Source: RUG11247 sp045649485 (GTDB taxonomy: Bacteria > Bacillota > Clostridia > Christensenellales > Aristaeellaceae). From it: 64,000 bases of DNA. Positions 16,681-25,171 of the stretch are shown here, piece after piece; position 1 is the first letter of the stretch; the number at the start of each line of letters is the position of its first letter. The notes under the pieces were generated by a model. It saw only the letters and a list, made by a program, of their open reading frames with translations. It searched no databases and had not been told where the DNA came from. Location of the stretch: contig JAZRPZ010000073.1 of the NCBI GenBank assembly GCA_045649485.1, forward strand, positions 164,070 through 228,069, read 5' to 3'. The position numbers were made by a program, and so were the translations under genes.

Positions 16681-17178
16681 ATGGTGAAAAATCTGTATCT
16701 TATCGGCGGTACAATGGGTGTCGGTAAGACTACCGTTTCAAAAAAGCTTATGAAACTGCTGCCTGACAGCGTGTTACTCGATGGAGACTGGTGCTGGATG
16801 TCCGACCCGTTTCAGGTTACAGATGAAACAAAAAGCATGGTCATTGACAACATCTGCCACATGCTGAACAACTTTATAAAATGCAGTGCTTATCGCAACA
16901 TAATCTTTTGCTGGGTAATGCATCAGCAGTCAATAATCGATGATATTATTTCAAGACTCGATATAAGCGGGTGCAATATTCGCAGCATATCACTTGTTGC
17001 AGACGTCAAAGCACTCGAAGGCCGTCTTAAAAAGGATATAGCATCAGGACTCCGCAATCCCGATATCATAGAGCGCAGCACCGCACGCATACCTCTTTAT
17101 GAGGAACTCGATACTGAAAAATTTGACGTTTCTTCCATTACGGCCGATGAAGCCGCACGAATAATAAGTGAATCTTGA
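16681..17178 (+). CDS. P-loop NTPase, small kinase-like
   Basis: About 165 residues starting MVKNLYLIGGTMGVGKTTVS, a classic Walker A loop of the shikimate/nucleotide kinase fold. DGDWCWMSDP follows, where an acidic substrate-binding residue is expected. The C-terminal part has an Arg-containing lid (RLKKDIASGLRNPDIIERS). The substrate cannot be told. Start choice: an ATG at 16660 is open but lies about 6 bases from the predicted transcript start; the ATG at 16681 has only a weak GTGTGG upstream. It is followed 17 bases later by the DUF2284 gene. Confidence 0.75.
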   Translation: MVKNLYLIGGTMGVGKTTVSKKLMKLLPDSVLLDGDWCWMSDPFQVTDETKSMVIDNICHMLNNFIKCSAYRNIIFCWVMHQQSIIDDIISRLDISGCNIRSISLVADVKALEGRLKKDIASGLRNPDIIERSTARIPLYEELDTEKFDVSSITADEAARIISES

Positions 17179-17195
17179 TATACGGAGGCTAAAAC

Positions 17196-17735
17196 ATGAT
17201 TATCAATTACGATCCGGCAATTGTCGAAAAGGCAAATAAATACATTGAAAAAGCCCTTGAATTGGGTGCTGTTGACGCTGTACTTTTCCAGGCAGAACAT
17301 ATCTGCTGGGACAGTCGTACTCTTCTGAAATGCATGTACGGATGCAGCGACTGGGGAAAGAATCACACTTGTCCTTCACGCCCCAACAATCCTTCAATGG
17401 CTGAAATGAAGGAAATGTTCTCCCGCTACAGTTGGGGAATCATAATACATGCGAAGGACAAGCATCTCTCTCAGAAAGTATCCTTTGCCATTGAAAGCAA
17501 CGCTTTTCATGACGGATACTATTTCGCCATGTCTCTTTCCGACTGCGGACTGTGCAAGGAATGTGCTGCCGTAAATTGCCAGGATTGCCGCAATGTAGCT
17601 AAGGCGCGTCCCGCTTTTCACAGCATCGGTATAGATGTATTCAAGACTGTCCGTCAGTTTGGTCTGCCTATTGAAACCCTGCCTTCAAGAGACTACGAAG
17701 ACCAGAACTGGTATAGCGCAGTTTTCATCGAATGA
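17196..17735 (+). CDS. DUF2284 domain metal-binding protein
   Basis: A 179-residue, cysteine-rich protein. The pattern is CMYGCSDWGKNHTCPSRP near residue 47, then CGLCKECAAVNCQDCRN near 115, and a final FHSIGIDVFKTVRQFGLPI. This matches DUF2284, described as predicted metal-binding; the cysteines could hold iron-sulfur clusters or corrinoid-related partners, but no reaction is established. AGGCTAAAACATG gives a modest ribosome site (GGAGG at 17182). It lies between a small kinase and a HAD phosphatase, which gives no clear hint of its role. Confidence 0.85.
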   Translation: MIINYDPAIVEKANKYIEKALELGAVDAVLFQAEHICWDSRTLLKCMYGCSDWGKNHTCPSRPNNPSMAEMKEMFSRYSWGIIIHAKDKHLSQKVSFAIESNAFHDGYYFAMSLSDCGLCKECAAVNCQDCRNVAKARPAFHSIGIDVFKTVRQFGLPIETLPSRDYEDQNWYSAVFIE

Positions 17736-17736
17736 C

Positions 17737-18228
17737 ATGAAAATAGCTTTCCTGGATAGGGACGGCACTATAAACCGCCACTATCCCGATAACAAATGGC
17801 GCACCGTCACTGAACCTGAAATCCTCAAAGGTTCTATTGAAGGCATGCGTTATATCATCGAAAAAGGATATCGCATCATAATTATCACCAATCAATATAT
17901 CATTGAAGAAGGCATTATCTCTACCGATCAATATTCAGCCTTCACCGCAAAACTTATCGATATCCTGAACAGCAGCGGCATACCGATTCTCGATATCTTC
18001 CATTGTCCGCACGCACGCCCTTTCAAATGCGCTTGCGGCAAGCCCGGTACAGGAATGATACAGCAGGCACTGGACAGATATCCCGAAATTGATATTTCGC
18101 ACTCATTTATGTGCGGCGATTCTGACAGCGACCGGCTGTGTGCCGAAAATTCCGGACTGAAATTCATTGGTATAAATCGCGGTGAACGCAGCATCTCAAA
18201 CCTTTCAGAGATCAGCAAATATATCTGA
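17737..18228 (+). CDS. HAD-IIIA family hydrolase, GmhB/histidinol-phosphatase-like
   Basis: A 163-residue phosphatase starting MKIAFLDRDGTINRHY, with the DxDGT nucleophile motif. Other HAD motifs: IIITNQYII (motif II Thr), KPGTGMIQQALDRYP (motif III Lys) and MCGDSDSDRLCAENSG (motif IV). A zinc loop CPHARPFKCACGKPG is like that of D-glycero-D-manno-heptose bisphosphate phosphatase GmhB. The substrate could be a sugar phosphate or histidinol phosphate. The ATG at 17737 begins one base after the DUF2284 stop; the longer upstream frame only overlaps that gene. A strong terminator follows. Confidence 0.85.
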   Translation: MKIAFLDRDGTINRHYPDNKWRTVTEPEILKGSIEGMRYIIEKGYRIIIITNQYIIEEGIISTDQYSAFTAKLIDILNSSGIPILDIFHCPHARPFKCACGKPGTGMIQQALDRYPEIDISHSFMCGDSDSDRLCAENSGLKFIGINRGERSISNLSEISKYI

Positions 18229-18233
18229 CACAA

Positions 18234-18270
18234 AGAACCACTGTATGTTTTCCATACAGTGGTTCTCTTT
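18234..18270. terminator. Bidirectional terminator
   Basis: A 14-base perfect inverted repeat AGAACCACTGTATG with a TTTTC-type loop and T-rich flanks. It separates two convergent operons. Confidence 0.85.
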
Positions 18271-18281
18271 ATTAATACATA

Positions 18282-19406
18282 TCAGAATACAATATCTCCG
18301 AACCTGTAGCCTTCGGGAAGTTCTTCTTCCTCAAGGAATTCGAATTCCTCATCCATAAGCGTAGGCAGGAATGCTTCGAAGGGAGGCACATCAAACTCAC
18401 ACGCGTAGTTGCTTGCGCCAAACCAACCGCCTTCCTTTGCGCGCAGATTCAGATCACGGGCAAACTTGGTGTGGTTGCAGCAATCGTGTACGGCTGCGGA
18501 CCATTTCTCTTCGTCCGCCATCTTCATAAACTCAAGAGTAAGCTCATGGCTCCAGATAGGAGAAATATATCCGTGACGGCAGATATACATGGGCTCTCCC
18601 TCATAATTCCAGATATTATTGGGATTGAGGTGCAGTTCGGCACAGTTGAAGAAATCAACACCCGTTGCGAGAATCGCTTCCTTCTTTTCCATGAAAGAAT
18701 CAAAGAATTCGGGAGTCATGGGAGTTTCAATACCGACATACTTAATGTACTTCTTGGCGGTTGCAATATTGGCAATTACCTTATCGGCACAGTTGGTAGC
18801 ACCGAGATTGAATCGCAACTCATCAAGTCCTGCTTCGCCCAGTGCCTTCAGATTTTCTTCATTTGCAAGAGTACCGTTTGTATACATGTGCTGATGTATG
18901 CCCGCATCATGGAATTTGCGGATGATCCCATAGTACTTTTCGATTTCCATGAAGGGTTCAAGGTACACATAAGAAATGCCGGTGGGTCTGTTGGGCATGG
19001 TAAGCAGAAGGTCGATATCCTTCTCCTTGAACTTGGTGCCGCCGATCTCCCACATACCTTCACCAATCGGAGGCTGACAATCCAGTTCACCATAGTTATA
19101 GCAGAAACGGCATTCAATATTGCACTTGTTTGTTTTGCGGATGGCACTGAGGCCTGTGCCGGTAAGGCAGGAACGGCAGCCCAGAGAGAACTTATCATCG
19201 CCGCCAACATAGTGAGTCCTGCCGCACAGAGACTTCAGACCCTTTATATCTTTGCGCATTGCGTCAATGCGTGCGTCTACTGCGTCCTCTATCTGAGAGA
19301 ATACCGCATAAATTATCTCACGCTGACGAGGCATGATTTCCTCGTAATCAGGCAGCTGAGCAAAAAACTCAAACCAGGCAAGTGCATCCTTTTTAGATAT
19401 TTTCAT
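18282..19406 (-). CDS. Radical SAM protein of unknown substrate
   Basis: A 374-residue protein with the radical SAM motif CNIECRFCYNYGE near residue 95 (CX3CX2C). It is preceded by further cysteines (LCGRTHYVGG and LGCRSC) that may hold a zinc or second cluster. Barrel elements follow: YLEPFMEIEKYY, HMYTNGTLA, LDELRFNLGA and CAELHLNPNN. The acidic C-terminal tail (EEFEFLEEEELPEG) is unusual. GGAGGGG precedes the ATG by about 9 bases. It overlaps the HAD gene by 14 bases and is the last gene of a four-gene operon with a GHMP sugar kinase and a nucleotidyltransferase. Confidence 0.88.
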   Translation of the reverse strand: MKISKKDALAWFEFFAQLPDYEEIMPRQREIIYAVFSQIEDAVDARIDAMRKDIKGLKSLCGRTHYVGGDDKFSLGCRSCLTGTGLSAIRKTNKCNIECRFCYNYGELDCQPPIGEGMWEIGGTKFKEKDIDLLLTMPNRPTGISYVYLEPFMEIEKYYGIIRKFHDAGIHQHMYTNGTLANEENLKALGEAGLDELRFNLGATNCADKVIANIATAKKYIKYVGIETPMTPEFFDSFMEKKEAILATGVDFFNCAELHLNPNNIWNYEGEPMYICRHGYISPIWSHELTLEFMKMADEEKWSAAVHDCCNHTKFARDLNLRAKEGGWFGASNYACEFDVPPFEAFLPTLMDEEFEFLEEEELPEGYRFGDIVF

Positions 19407-20100
19407 TTAGGTACCCCTCCTGTAATATCAGCCTGTGAACAATATCCACAAGCTGGGTCATGTCATTTATCACATAATCCGGCTTTATATCCGAATCCCT
19501 GAAAAACTTTCGTTTTATATGACAGGTTTTCAATCCTACCTGCTTTGGTCCTGCAACATCATCTGCCAATGAATCGCCAACAAACAAAGCTTCTTCAGGA
19601 TAAATTTCAGCTTCAGAAAGTATCTTCTGATAAAATTCAGCTTCGGGTTTATATGCACGCAGAGATTCCGATGTGAATATTCCATCAAACCGCATTCCGC
19701 TTCTTGCAATATCCTGCATCAATGGCGCAGTATCCGTTGTAGAACCGATATACACACGCGCATATCTGCTTATCTCTGCAATTACACCCGGAACTTCAGG
19801 ATAAGCCTTGCGCTTTCCCAATGTCGCAAGCATGATATTCACATCATCGGCTGCAGTTCCCGCAATTCCGTATTCAGAATACAACACAATAGCATCGCGC
19901 CGAAATATCTCCTCTTCCGAGACGAAGTCTACACGCGAATCTATATGATAGCGGTGCAATTCTTTCCAGCGTGAATAAAACTGCCTTTCGTCTATATCTT
20001 CCCTGCCCCTAAATGCAAGCATTTTCCTTGCCGCATCTACAGAACCGGTTCCGGTATCAAAAAGCGTTCCGTATGCATCAAAAATAACAGCCTTCAGCAT
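19393..20100 (-). CDS. HAD family hydrolase (haloacid dehalogenase-like)
   Basis: A 235-residue HAD enzyme: VIFDAYGTLFDTG (nucleophile Asp, with Ala-Tyr where phosphatases have Leu-Asp, as in haloacid dehalogenases), IGSTTDTAPL (motif II), YKPEAEFYQKIL (motif III Lys) and ALFVGDSLADDVAGP (motif IV). The cap domain lies between residues 15 and 95. The reaction is either C-halogen or phosphate ester hydrolysis; operon company with sugar-phosphate enzymes favours a phosphatase. It starts one base after the nucleotidyltransferase stop and overlaps the radical SAM gene by 14 bases. Confidence 0.85.
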   Translation of the reverse strand: MLKAVIFDAYGTLFDTGTGSVDAARKMLAFRGREDIDERQFYSRWKELHRYHIDSRVDFVSEEEIFRRDAIVLYSEYGIAGTAADDVNIMLATLGKRKAYPEVPGVIAEISRYARVYIGSTTDTAPLMQDIARSGMRFDGIFTSESLRAYKPEAEFYQKILSEAEIYPEEALFVGDSLADDVAGPKQVGLKTCHIKRKFFRDSDIKPDYVINDMTQLVDIVHRLILQEGYLNENI

Positions 20101-20101
20101 A

Positions 20102-20836
20102 TCATCCGGTTATTCCGCGATAGTCACGCTGTACTTTATTGTAGCTTTCAATATCGCCGATATCATATCTGCTGCCGGGCATCTCCATGCTGTGCACAGG
20201 CCGTCTTGCAGACATCCACACAAGCAGGTTACCGGGCGCATCCACAGGGCATCCTTCGGCAATCGCTTCGGATATAAGCCTTGCGTCAGCTGCAGTATAG
20301 AAATAAAACGGCGGAGTGCACCAATTGGTTTCGGGCTCAGCAGGCTTTTCCACCATCTTCAGTATGCGGTCGTTTTCATCCACTACCACCATCGCACTTT
20401 TGCGTATTTTAGCCTTTTCAGGTTCAAAATAGCGCATAGAGCAACTGGTCTGCTTCTTCATGGAATAATCAATGAAGCTGTTCAGAGAGAAATCAAGCAC
20501 ATTATCTCCTGCAAGCACCAGAATATCATCGCTTATTCCGCAGGTGTCGATTGCAAGCTGAATATCTCTTACCGCGCCGAGGCGAGTTTCATTATTCTCC
20601 GTGCCGTCATCTATCACTGTGACCAAAGGTTTATCTGCCGCCCAGGCATAGAAATGGTCGGCATATTTATGATTTGAAACGACGATATAACCGTCAATGA
20701 CGCCCGATACGTCTATATCATCGATAAGCCAATCGAGTATCGTCTTTTCACCGACCTTCAAAAGCGGTTTTGGAAAATTCTCGGTCAGCGGGTAAAGTCT
20801 GGTCGCATATCCGGCCGCAAGTATTATACACTTCAT
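20102..20836 (-). CDS. Sugar-1-phosphate nucleotidyltransferase
   Basis: A 244-residue enzyme of the RmlA/GalU-type nucleotidyltransferase family. Motifs: IILAAGYATRLYPLTENFPKPL (NTP-binding GXGTRXXPLT in variant form), LAGDNVLDFSL (metal Asp), VEKPAEPETNW (sugar-binding) and YDIGDIESYNKV. It joins a sugar-1-phosphate to a nucleotide. Being coupled by a 4-base overlap to the galacturonokinase-like gene, it probably uses that kinase's product to make an NDP-uronic acid or NDP-hexose. The base used cannot be told from sequence. Confidence 0.85.
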   Translation of the reverse strand: MKCIILAAGYATRLYPLTENFPKPLLKVGEKTILDWLIDDIDVSGVIDGYIVVSNHKYADHFYAWAADKPLVTVIDDGTENNETRLGAVRDIQLAIDTCGISDDILVLAGDNVLDFSLNSFIDYSMKKQTSCSMRYFEPEKAKIRKSAMVVVDENDRILKMVEKPAEPETNWCTPPFYFYTAADARLISEAIAEGCPVDAPGNLLVWMSARRPVHSMEMPGSRYDIGDIESYNKVQRDYRGITG

Positions 20837-22005
20837 ACCCTAACTCCATCAGCACTTTTGCAGAAATGTATCGAAAACTTATCTCTGAGTGCGGGATATT
20901 CCTTGAGATAACCATCTGTCATATGCCTGACGATACTCTCACGGTGAGCAGGATCAATGAGCGCTATACAGCAGCCTTTGAAACCTGCGCCGGAAAATCT
21001 GCCGCCGTAGATTCCGTCAGCAGTGCGCATAAGCTCATAAAGGGTTTTGAGTTCATCAGAACCGGTCTCGTAATTCTCAATGGAGGACCTGCCGCTTTCA
21101 AAAACAAGTCTGCCGTATTCGGCAATATCCCCTCTGCACCATGCCTTTACGCCAAGTTCTACCCTTTCAAATTCCTCAAAGCAATGCTGCGCCCTTTTTG
21201 CCCAGTTTTCCGGAAGCATGTGTCTGTATCTTTCATATACATCAACCGGAATGTTGCGCAGATAAGCTTCGGAATATTTGCCGTAGTCCATTCCTGCATA
21301 TGCCATAAGTGCATACGCGGCACTTTTGCATTCATCTACGCGCATATTGTATCCTGTGCCGGCAAGAGAACGTTCTATTCCGCTGAAGAAAACGGCAATC
21401 TCATATTCGGGCATGTCGGGATGCTGAGGTATGAGCTCATATTCATCGGTAAGAGTATCCAGATACAGGAGGTGGTCTTTTCTGGACAGCACCTCACAGC
21501 TCTGATCGAGCTTTCCGCAGGAAACTCCCACATATTCATTTTCAGCTTCCTTGGCAATCATTATAAGTTCATGATCATCAAGCGAAATATTATTTACCTT
21601 GCAGAGCGCAGACAGGAATGCGATGATTACAGCAGCCGATGAAGAAAGCCCGCCAATAGGCAGCGAACCTTCAATAACACCGCACATACCTATTCTGAGA
21701 GGATATCTTTTTGCAAGAGCGATCGTTGCGCCGCGCAGATGATCAGCCCAATCGAACTGTCGCGGAGAAGGAACGCTTGCTATATGCCACTGTGCACGCT
21801 TATCGAAATTCAGCGAATGCAGTTCAATAACACCGTTCTGCTTTGGACCATAGGCAATATTAATGCCTTTATCCAGCGCAAGACCGGTGATCTTCCCCAA
21901 CTGATGATCGATATGTGCGCCTATCGGGCACACCCGATAAGGCGAAAAAGCAATGCCCTCAGGCACACGTTTATAGTTTTTTTCGAAAACATCGGCAACT
22001 TTCAT
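20833..22005 (-). CDS. GHMP kinase, galacturonokinase-like
   Basis: A 390-residue GHMP sugar kinase. Motif 1 reads SPYRVCPIGAHIDHQLG, whereas galactokinases have PGRVNLIGEHTDYNGG; SPYR and GAHIDHQ match plant galacturonokinase as I recall it, and the Glu of galactokinase is Ala. Motif 2 is SLPIGGLSSSAAV; motif 3 is GRFSGAGFKGCCIAL. CGKLDQSCEVLS matches the galactokinase catalytic region. Predicted reaction: galacturonate (or a related sugar) plus ATP to the sugar-1-phosphate. The ATG at 22005 is chosen because GGAG lies 8 bases upstream; the ATG at 22011 is too close to it. First gene of the operon. Confidence 0.82.
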   Translation of the reverse strand: MKVADVFEKNYKRVPEGIAFSPYRVCPIGAHIDHQLGKITGLALDKGINIAYGPKQNGVIELHSLNFDKRAQWHIASVPSPRQFDWADHLRGATIALAKRYPLRIGMCGVIEGSLPIGGLSSSAAVIIAFLSALCKVNNISLDDHELIMIAKEAENEYVGVSCGKLDQSCEVLSRKDHLLYLDTLTDEYELIPQHPDMPEYEIAVFFSGIERSLAGTGYNMRVDECKSAAYALMAYAGMDYGKYSEAYLRNIPVDVYERYRHMLPENWAKRAQHCFEEFERVELGVKAWCRGDIAEYGRLVFESGRSSIENYETGSDELKTLYELMRTADGIYGGRFSGAGFKGCCIALIDPAHRESIVRHMTDGYLKEYPALRDKFSIHFCKSADGVRV

Positions 22006-22035
22006 CTGCATAACTCCGTTTGGTGATATACATTT

Positions 22036-22064
22036 ATTTTAATATACATTCAGTTTTCCGTCAA
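22036..22064 (-). promoter_or_regulatory. Promoter of the galacturonokinase operon
   Basis: Minus strand TTGACG at 22064-22059, 17 bases, TAAAAT at 22041-22036, about 30 bases before the start codon. Confidence 0.65.
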
Positions 22065-22090
22065 CTGCAGGCGCATTAAATCAAAAATAG

Positions 22091-22122
22091 TACCCTCCCC
22101 CGTATATCTACAGAGGAGGGTA
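22091..22122 (-). terminator. Rho-independent terminator of proS
   Basis: Arms TACCCTCC and GGAGGGTA with a 16-base loop. On the minus strand ATTTTTGA follows closely. It lies 19 bases past the proS stop. Confidence 0.7.
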
Positions 22123-22140
22123 AACATTCCGTTCCTGAAA

Positions 22141-23868
22141 TTACAGACGGCAGTTCAGCTTGTTGAGCTCTTCAACAACGTAGTTGTATACGAAATCGAT
22201 AGCTTCTTCTGCGGGCTTACGATCCTGGAAGGACTTATCACGGGCAGAAACTTCGATGGTGCCGTTCTTGAGGCCCTTGGGGCTTACGATAACGCGTACG
22301 GGTACGCCCAGCAGGTCAGCATCTGCGAACATAACGCCGGCGCTTACGGGACGGTCATCCCAGATAACCTCTACGCCCTTTGCGGTAAGCTCATCGTAGA
22401 TCTTTTGAGACATGGCGGCAACTTCCTCGTTGTCTGCGCGCATGGAGCAGAGATGTACGTGCCAGGGAGCGATGGAGATGGACCAGATGGGGCCGTAATC
22501 ATCACGATGTGCTTCGCATACGGAAGCGGCCAGACGCCCAACGCCGATGCCGTAGCAGCCCATGATGGGATTCTTCATGGAACCATCCTGATCAACATAG
22601 GTCATGCCCATGGACTCAGTGTACTTGGTGCCAAGCTGGAAGATATTGCCGACTTCGATACCGCGGGAGGTATAGATGGAGGGCTTGCCGCAAACGGGGC
22701 AGATGCCGCCGTCATATGCCTTGGCAACGTCTACGAACTCAACTTCGCCGATCTCGCGCTGGAGATTGAAACCGGTGTAGTGCATGTCCTTCTCATTGGC
22801 GCCGGTAACGAACCAGTTGATGCCCTTGAGAGAGGTATCGAATACTACCTTTACATCAGCAGGCAGACCCTTGGGGCCGATGAAGCCGGCGCACAGACCG
22901 GAATCCTCAGTGATCTCAGCTGCGTGGATCTCAGCCTTGATGTGGTTGCGGAGCTTGGTTTCATTGATATCCAGATCGCCGCGCAGGAAAGCAACTACAT
23001 ACTTGTCGGTCAGGTTCTCCTGATATACAACTGCCTTGCAGGTGGAAGCAGCATTGACCTTCAGGAATGCGCACAGATCCTCGATGGACTTAACATCGGG
23101 GGTGGAAACCTTTTCGAGGTCAGCGATCTCGCCGGCTTCGTTGTTAACGATGCAGGGAGCAGCTTCCATGTTGGCGCGGTAGTCGCAATCATGGCACAGA
23201 ACAATGGTATCCTCGCCAACGGGAGTGAGCAGCATGTACTCATGGGAAACCTTGCCGCCCATCATGCCGCTGTCGGAAGCAACAGCAACAACTTCCTTAA
23301 CGCCTGCGCGGGCGAAGATGCGGTTGTATGCATCATAGCAGATCTGATAGTAGTTCTCCAGATCCTCCTGAGATGTATGGAAGGAATAAGCATCCTTCAT
23401 GGTGAACTCGCGAACGCGGATCAGACCGCCGCGGCAGCGGGGCTCATCACGGAACTTGGTCTGGATCTGATAGATCATGAAGGGATACTGAGTGTAGGAA
23501 TCTGCAACATCACGTACGAAGTGAACAGAAGCCTCTTCGTGGGTCATGCCCAGAACCATGTCGGAACCGGAACGGTCGGTAAAGCGAAGCAGTTCGCTGC
23601 CGATAGAATCGTAACGGCCGGACTCACGCCACAGAGAAGCGGGCATTGCAACGGGGAACATCAGTTCCTGACCGTCGATACGGTTCATTTCCTCACGGAT
23701 GATCTTTTCGATCTTGGAGGTGATGCGCTTGGTGATGGGGAAAAGAGTAAAGATGCCGTTGCCGACGGGCTTGATGTAACCGCCGCGCATCATCAGCGCC
23801 TGGCTGGCTATCTGGCAATCGGCAGGAGTTTCCTTATAACGCTTGGAGACAAGGTTCTTAAGCTTCAT
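22141..23868 (-). CDS. proS: Proline-tRNA ligase, bacterial type
   Basis: A 575-residue class II synthetase that charges tRNA-Pro. Motif 2 is in FRDEPRCRGGLIRVREFTMKD split as FRDEPRCRGG and LIRVREFTMKDAYSF. Motif 3 region: MGCYGIGVGRLAAS. The length and the middle segment (about residues 220-390, with the cis-editing INS domain region including CKAVVYQ and HAAEITED) place it in the long bacterial type that clears mischarged alanine. AAGGAGAG precedes the ATG by about 10 bases. Expression is set by a T-box leader upstream (23899-24130). Confidence 0.97.
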   Translation of the reverse strand: MKLKNLVSKRYKETPADCQIASQALMMRGGYIKPVGNGIFTLFPITKRITSKIEKIIREEMNRIDGQELMFPVAMPASLWRESGRYDSIGSELLRFTDRSGSDMVLGMTHEEASVHFVRDVADSYTQYPFMIYQIQTKFRDEPRCRGGLIRVREFTMKDAYSFHTSQEDLENYYQICYDAYNRIFARAGVKEVVAVASDSGMMGGKVSHEYMLLTPVGEDTIVLCHDCDYRANMEAAPCIVNNEAGEIADLEKVSTPDVKSIEDLCAFLKVNAASTCKAVVYQENLTDKYVVAFLRGDLDINETKLRNHIKAEIHAAEITEDSGLCAGFIGPKGLPADVKVVFDTSLKGINWFVTGANEKDMHYTGFNLQREIGEVEFVDVAKAYDGGICPVCGKPSIYTSRGIEVGNIFQLGTKYTESMGMTYVDQDGSMKNPIMGCYGIGVGRLAASVCEAHRDDYGPIWSISIAPWHVHLCSMRADNEEVAAMSQKIYDELTAKGVEVIWDDRPVSAGVMFADADLLGVPVRVIVSPKGLKNGTIEVSARDKSFQDRKPAEEAIDFVYNYVVEELNKLNCRL

Positions 23869-23898
23869 GGATATATCTCTCCTTTTGAATAGTCAAAT

Positions 23899-24130
23899 AA
23901 AAACGCTCCGCCCCTTTTGCAGGGGCGAAGCGTTGCTTCGCGGTACCACCTTGCTTCGACGCAGATGCGTCCTTGCACGTTCTGTAACGGGAACACCCGG
24001 CGGAATTTCACCAATGTGCTTTCTTCCGCGTACTCCGGAGCCGGGAATCATACCATGCAGCACATGCGCCTCACACCAAGCGGCACACTCTCTTTGGAGC
24101 AGCACAGCAGATTTTCTCCTTCTGCGTACA
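23899..24130 (-). promoter_or_regulatory. T-box riboswitch upstream of proS
   Basis: The minus strand reads AGGTGGTACCGCG at 23951-23939, the conserved T-box bulge that pairs with the uncharged tRNA acceptor end. It is followed by a GC-rich terminator (arms around AACGCT-CCGCCCC and GGGGCGAAGCGTT, 23899-23934) and a T run. Stem I has the CAAAGAGAG and TTGGTGTGAGG elements near 24065-24095. In the specifier position I read GATTCCCGGCTCCGGAG, with CCC (24045-24043), a proline codon; CCG one base on is the alternative. Uncharged tRNA-Pro should favour antitermination. Confidence 0.92.
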
Positions 24131-24136
24131 AATTCT

Positions 24137-24164
24137 ATTATACACAACAAAGTTAAATATACAA
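24137..24164 (-). promoter_or_regulatory. Promoter of the T-box-proS transcript
   Basis: Minus strand TTGTAT at 24164-24159, 16 bases, TATAAT at 24142-24137. It sits directly before the T-box leader. Confidence 0.6.
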
Positions 24165-24239
24165 GTACAACAGCATCGTTTGATAAAAAGAACTTAGCCA
24201 TCGTTCTTCCATCCGCAAACAGCCCGCTTGGCATAATGA

Positions 24240-24269
24240 TTGACAACAGTATATCCATTATTCTATAAT
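24240..24269 (+). promoter_or_regulatory. Strong promoter of the aldose epimerase gene
   Basis: TTGACA at 24240-24245, 18 bases, TATAAT at 24264-24269, consensus in both boxes. It leaves a leader of about 40 bases. Bases 23869-24316 hold only this, the proS promoter and the T-box. Confidence 0.8.
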
Positions 24270-24316
24270 AGCCTCAAGAAAATCAATCAAATCACATAAA
24301 CGGAAAGGGGTATATT

Positions 24317-25171
24317 ATGTCATTGATTACCATCGCGAATGATCATCTCAAAGTCAGCATCTCAACTCTTGGCGCAGAACTTCAGTCTATAACCGATTCA
24401 GACGGCAACGAGAGGCTTTGGAACGGCGATCCTGCTTTCTGGACCGGTCGTGCATATGTCCTTTTCCCCGTTGCCGGCGGTTTCAAAGATGATTGCTACG
24501 AACTGAACGGCATGCGTTACAATATGCCCAAGCATGGCTTTGCACGACGTGCGGAATGGCTCGTGGAAACAGCCGAAGCCGACAAGGCAGTATTCCTGCT
24601 CACCGAAAAGCATCCCGGTTTTCCCTTTGATTACGAGCTGCGTGCAATTTATACCCTCAAAGGCAATGCACTCGAAGTAAGCTACAGCGTCACCGGATGC
24701 GATGAACGTGATTTCTGGTTCAGCGTAGGCTGCCATGAGGGTTATATGACTCCCGAAGGTATAGAGGAATATGAGGTAGTATTTGATGAAGAGGAATGCC
24801 TTGCCGCGTATCCTCTGGACGGAAATCTCTGCCTGCACGAACCTGTTGTGATCGCAGAAAATACCCGTACGCTGCCCCTCAAGTATGATTTCTTCAAGAC
24901 CGATGCATTGGTTTTCCGCGGACTCAAGAGCAAGGGCGTCACACTCCAGGGCGGTCGCGACGGACGCAAACTACGCGTAGATTTCCCTGATCATCCTATC
25001 CTGATGCTGTGGACCAAGCCCAATGAAGCTCCTTATATCTGCATTGAATGCTGGTGCAACGGCCCCGATTTCGTGGATGCTCCCGCAAACATAGCCGAAA
25101 AACCCGGTTTCATGCGTGTAGAAAAAGGTCAGACCGTAACCCGCACTCATACAATTACTTTTATAAAGTAA
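24317..25171 (+). CDS. Aldose 1-epimerase family protein
   Basis: A 284-residue beta-sandwich protein of the galactose mutarotase superfamily, close to the LacX/YeaD-type branch. Visible motifs are SISTLGAELQSI, YVLFPVAGGF, MPKHGFARRAEW (catalytic His region), WFSVGCHEGYMTP (second His) and the late ICIECWCNGPDF with a likely catalytic Glu. It probably interconverts the anomers of an aldose or a hexose-6-phosphate. AAAGGGG lies upstream of the ATG. It is transcribed alone from a near-consensus promoter; no partner gene shows which sugar it uses. Confidence 0.88.
   Translation: MSLITIANDHLKVSISTLGAELQSITDSDGNERLWNGDPAFWTGRAYVLFPVAGGFKDDCYELNGMRYNMPKHGFARRAEWLVETAEADKAVFLLTEKHPGFPFDYELRAIYTLKGNALEVSYSVTGCDERDFWFSVGCHEGYMTPEGIEEYEVVFDEEECLAAYPLDGNLCLHEPVVIAENTRTLPLKYDFFKTDALVFRGLKSKGVTLQGGRDGRKLRVDFPDHPILMLWTKPNEAPYICIECWCNGPDFVDAPANIAEKPGFMRVEKGQTVTRTHTITFIK

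Noticed and set aside
22405..23892. 495-codon open frame on the plus strand
   Set aside because: It is antisense to proS and the end of its leader. The Gly/Ala/Asp-rich translation is typical of a shadow.
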